This document shows, in pieces, positions 13,741 through 15,297 of a stretch of 15,297 nucleotides of DNA. The DNA comes from Gemmatimonadota bacterium (lineage in GTDB: Bacteria; ARS69): positions 1 to 15,297 of the forward strand of contig BQJX01000015.1 in assembly GCA_021604925.1 (NCBI GenBank), read 5' to 3'. Below the pieces are notes generated by a model. It was not told the origin of the DNA. It saw only the letters and a list, made by a program, of their open reading frames with translations, and did not search any database. The stretch's first letter is position 1, and each line of letters starts with the position of its first letter. Made by a program: the position numbers and the translations under genes.

Positions 13741-14794
13741 GAGCGAGCAGGTCCGCGGCCTCTGTTGCCGTTACGAACTCGACAGGCCTTCCGTGCCGCT
13801 CCGCAATGCGGACGACCGAGCGCACGTTCGTCGAGAAGTAGGACAGGCGATGGATCAGGTCGTTGATGAGGGACCCCTTTCGCGCTAGCAGCTCATCTGG
13901 GTGGAAGTACGTGGCGATCCAGTCCTCCTCCCGTCTCAGTACATCCCGGACCATCGAGCGAAAGAGGAACGGAGGGGAGCAGGCCTTGACCGTCGTACTG
14001 GCCACGATTCGGTTGGGTCCGAGAGCGCGGATCAGTCGGCGCGGAGAGCGATCGCGAACGGCGCCGCGCGCCTCCGAAAGAAACGCAGAGAAAGACGACT
14101 GCAGGAGGTTCTGCGGAAGTTCCATGATCGAAATCTCGTCACTGACCGCCGGGATCCGATAGTCGAGGCGCGATGGCCGATAGGGCAGGGAACCGCTCGT
14201 CGACCAATCAAAGCAACCTGCGAACGACGCGCCGCGATCGTTGTACGAGCCGGCGAAGCTCTGGAATGGGAGCGCCGAGAGATCGATGTGCACGCCCAGC
14301 CTGGCTAGGGTTTGCATGGAGCGATTGTTGTGGTAGTCCCAGCCCATTCGCACGCTCGTTGGCGCGAATCCCAGATCCGCTTCGAACGCGGCGAACGACT
14401 CTTCAAGCATCCGGGTCTGGAAGTCCTCATCGTCCACTTCGTGAAACCAGGTAGAACCGTCCTTGGCGAGCCGCCAGAAATGGGGATGCCACCCGATTTC
14501 GTCTCCGGCATCGCTGAGGTGCTTCCATAGGTCGGAGAAACGAACGAGAACAGCGCCGTAGGACCCCTCCGTCACGCGGATCTGCTCGTCGCAGCGCAAG
14601 AACCAAGTGACCGCAGGAGCACGTCCTCTGGCGTCCCTGATTGTATCCAGCGCCGACCTGAGGTCTGGGATCCGGTCCAGGCCCGCCCAGGTCTGTGGCT
14701 GCGTTCCGCGATCGAAGGCAATCCCTCCGAAGTCGAGCCGATCGGGGTCGGTGTCGCAGCCGATGACAAGCCGTAATGGGCGGTGGGACTTCAC
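13733..14794 (-). CDS. Divergent polysaccharide deacetylase-like (NodB/CE4-related) protein
   Basis: The 353-aa protein starts with a first strand ending in acidic residues, LVIGCDTDPDRLD (D14 and D16 where CE4 enzymes have the DD motif). It has EIGWHPHFWR (H103, H105) where CE4 enzymes have the H-[ST]-x-x-H metal site, VRMGWDYHNN (about 148-157) in the place of the R-x-P motif, and ATYFHPDELL (H298) resembling the late L-x-H motif. The second metal histidine is therefore at +2 rather than +4. No signal peptide is visible, so it is probably cytoplasmic. It may deacetylate a sugar intermediate or be a non-hydrolytic homologue. The start is GTG 14794 with GGAG at 14803-14800, 5 nt upstream. It is the first gene of a two-gene minus unit with the GNAT gene and is divergent from the ribD leader. 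Confidence 0.7.
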   Translation of the reverse strand: MKSHRPLRLVIGCDTDPDRLDFGGIAFDRGTQPQTWAGLDRIPDLRSALDTIRDARGRAPAVTWFLRCDEQIRVTEGSYGAVLVRFSDLWKHLSDAGDEIGWHPHFWRLAKDGSTWFHEVDDEDFQTRMLEESFAAFEADLGFAPTSVRMGWDYHNNRSMQTLARLGVHIDLSALPFQSFAGSYNDRGASFAGCFDWSTSGSLPYRPSRLDYRIPAVSDEISIMELPQNLLQSSFSAFLSEARGAVRDRSPRRLIRALGPNRIVASTTVKACSPPFLFRSMVRDVLRREEDWIATYFHPDELLARKGSLINDLIHRLSYFSTNVRSVVRIAERHGRPVEFVTATEAADLLAHE

Positions 14795-14822
14795 TCACGC
14801 TCCGGGGACACGGGTGGTGGCC

Positions 14823-14850
14823 AGAATACCACTCACGTCAGCGGAATCAA
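14823..14850 (-). promoter_or_regulatory. Candidate sigma70-type promoter of the deacetylase-GNAT pair
   Basis: On the minus strand, TTGATT (14850-14845), a 16-bp spacer and TATTCT (14828-14823) lie about 28 bp upstream of the GTG start. The expected transcription start near 14816 gives a leader of about 20 nt that includes the GGAG. It is back-to-back with the ribD promoter. Confidence 0.4.
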
Positions 14851-14886
14851 GGAAGGACACTTTGGCAAGGTGGGCTGCCCGCGCCC

Positions 14887-14915
14887 TTGACGCCCCTGGG
14901 GCGGCTCTCTAGATT
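14887..14915 (+). promoter_or_regulatory. Sigma70-type promoter upstream of the FMN riboswitch
   Basis: TTGACG (14887-14892), a 17-bp spacer and TAGATT (14910-14915) match the consensus well and are set at the ideal distance. Transcription would begin near 14922, just before the aptamer's first helix at about 14931. Confidence 0.65.
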
Positions 14916-14930
14916 CGATGCAACCATGCG

Positions 14931-15046
14931 ATCCTCGGGGCGGGGCGAAAGTCCCCACCGGTGGTGACAGCCCACGAGCGGGCCCTTCGGCCTGCTGACG
15001 CGGTGGAATTCCGCGGCCGACCGTTACAGTCGGGATGGGAGAGGAC
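14931..15046 (+). promoter_or_regulatory. FMN riboswitch aptamer (RFN element)
   Basis: The conserved RFN core is intact: GGGGCGGGGCGAAAGTCCCC (14937-14956), then ACCGGTGGTGACAGCCCACG (14957-14976), a hairpin closed by GGGCC/GGCC around CTTC, GGTGGAATTCCGCGGCCGAC (15002-15021), and CAGTCGGGATGGGAGAGGA at the 3' side. The closing helix P1 pairs TCCTC (14932-14936) with GAGGA (15041-15045). It senses flavin mononucleotide and represses riboflavin synthesis or transport genes when FMN is plentiful. A terminator and ribD follow directly. Confidence 0.97.
14934..14942 (+). promoter_or_regulatory. Candidate antiterminator strand inside the aptamer
   Basis: CTCGGGGCG here is perfectly complementary over 9 bases to CGCCCCGAG (15117-15125), the 5' arm of the terminator. 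Eight of the nine bases, TCGGGGCG, are identical to the terminator's own 3' arm (15135-15142). Pairing would break P1 of the aptamer and the terminator at once, making the two states mutually exclusive. This is inferred from complementarity only. Confidence 0.6.
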
Positions 15047-15116
15047 GCGCGGCCGTGGATCCAGGCGTCTGTCCGCCGTTGTCGGCGTGCGGCCGTCAGC
15101 GTCCACGTCCGTCCGG

Positions 15117-15149
15117 CGCCCCGAGAACCTCACTTCGGGGCGTTCTTTC
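15117..15149 (+). terminator. Intrinsic terminator of the FMN riboswitch, abutting the ribD start
   Basis: CGCCCCGA (15117-15124) pairs with TCGGGGCG (15135-15142) around a 10-nt loop, followed by the T-rich TTCTTTC (15143-15149). The next base begins the ribD ATG. The 3' arm holds the only G-rich sequence at Shine-Dalgarno distance, so the hairpin may block translation as well as transcription. The 71-nt linker from 15046 to 15116 contains a small CGCCG-TTGT-CGGCG hairpin (15074-15087) and a possible enclosing CGTGGA/TCCACG helix. Confidence 0.8.
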
Positions 15150-15297
15150 ATGCCACAGGCTTCCACCCGGACCGACCAGGACGTGCGCTGGATGCAGCGC
15201 GCCCTGGATCTGTCCACCCACGCGGCCGGCCGCACGGCGCCCAATCCCGCGGTAGGCGCGGTGGTTGTTCGCGAGGACCGCGTGGTCGGAGAGGGGT
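15150..15297 (+). CDS. ribD: RibD, N-terminal part (runs off window)
   Basis: The frame is open from ATG 15150 to the window end, giving the first 49 residues. After MPQASTRTDQDVRWMQRALD it continues with GRTAPNPAVGAVVVREDRVV, the conserved beginning of the cytidine-deaminase-like domain of RibD (compare the usual M-x-x-A-L-x-L-A...G-x-T-x-P-N-P-x-V-G-A-V-[IV]-V). RibD deaminates the pyrimidine intermediate of riboflavin synthesis and, in bifunctional forms, reduces its ribose. The zinc-binding HAE and PCxxxGRTPPC motifs lie beyond the window. No classical Shine-Dalgarno is present; GGGGCG at 15137-15142 within the terminator arm is the best candidate. Control by the upstream FMN riboswitch strongly supports the call. 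Confidence 0.92.
   Translation, partial: MPQASTRTDQDVRWMQRALDLSTHAAGRTAPNPAVGAVVVREDRVVGEG

Noticed and set aside
13300..13866. 188-codon + frame opposite the GNAT and deacetylase-like genes
   Set aside because: It is antisense to two genes with recognisable motifs, and no family was recognised in it.
1..15297. Search by eye for tRNA, rRNA, CRISPR arrays, IS ends, integrases and toxin-antitoxin pairs
   Set aside because: None seen. Repeats are limited to the SPOR linker and the beta-helix coils.

Overview
The window comes from a high-GC bacterium, probably Gram-negative: it encodes a SPOR-domain protein, a complete SMC, a short FtsY and an FMN-riboswitch-controlled ribD. The style of the proteins (a T/S/G/P-rich SPOR linker, a signal-peptide beta-helix protein ending in a short W-x-x-[IV]-K-like tail, a GAF/PAS/receiver protein beside ftsY) reminds me of uncultured FCB-type phyla such as Candidatus Eisenbacteria. 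That placement is an impression and was not tested.

Region 1 (1-11199, + strand) is an unbroken chain of seven genes. Each start codon overlaps the previous stop (ATGA, TTGA, GTGA, TTGA, ATGA, TGATG), so the genes are probably co-transcribed and translationally coupled. The order is SPOR protein (5' end missing), smc, ftsY, a GAF-PAS-histidine-phosphotransfer-receiver signalling protein without a kinase ATPase domain, a YfhO-like multi-pass membrane protein, an LPG-synthase-type (UPF0104) membrane protein, and a GT4 glycosyltransferase. The first half is chromosome and membrane housekeeping. The last three look like a lipid-linked glycan or glycolipid module. Third-codon-position GC is visibly lower in that last part.

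Region 2 (11200-14794, - strand) converges on region 1 at a perfect 13-bp inverted repeat (11313-11347). It contains a secreted right-handed beta-helix protein (11362-12558), a 204-bp gap with a candidate leader, and a coupled pair made of a GNAT-type acyltransferase and a divergent polysaccharide-deacetylase-like protein. These probably act on surface carbohydrate.

Region 3 (14795-15297) is a divergent regulatory region. One promoter candidate faces left toward the deacetylase-like gene. A good sigma70-type promoter (TTGACG-17-TAGATT) faces right, followed by a textbook FMN riboswitch aptamer, an intrinsic terminator, and the start of ribD, which runs off the window. A 9-nt segment of the aptamer's 5' strand can pair perfectly with the terminator's 5' arm, which suggests a direct aptamer/antiterminator switch.

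No tRNA, rRNA, CRISPR array, IS element or phage gene was seen. I did not find a clear new defence or mobile system. The most unusual points are the long coupled operon joining SMC/FtsY to glycan genes, the kinase-less sensor/receiver protein, the compact riboswitch, and the conserved-looking tail of the beta-helix protein.
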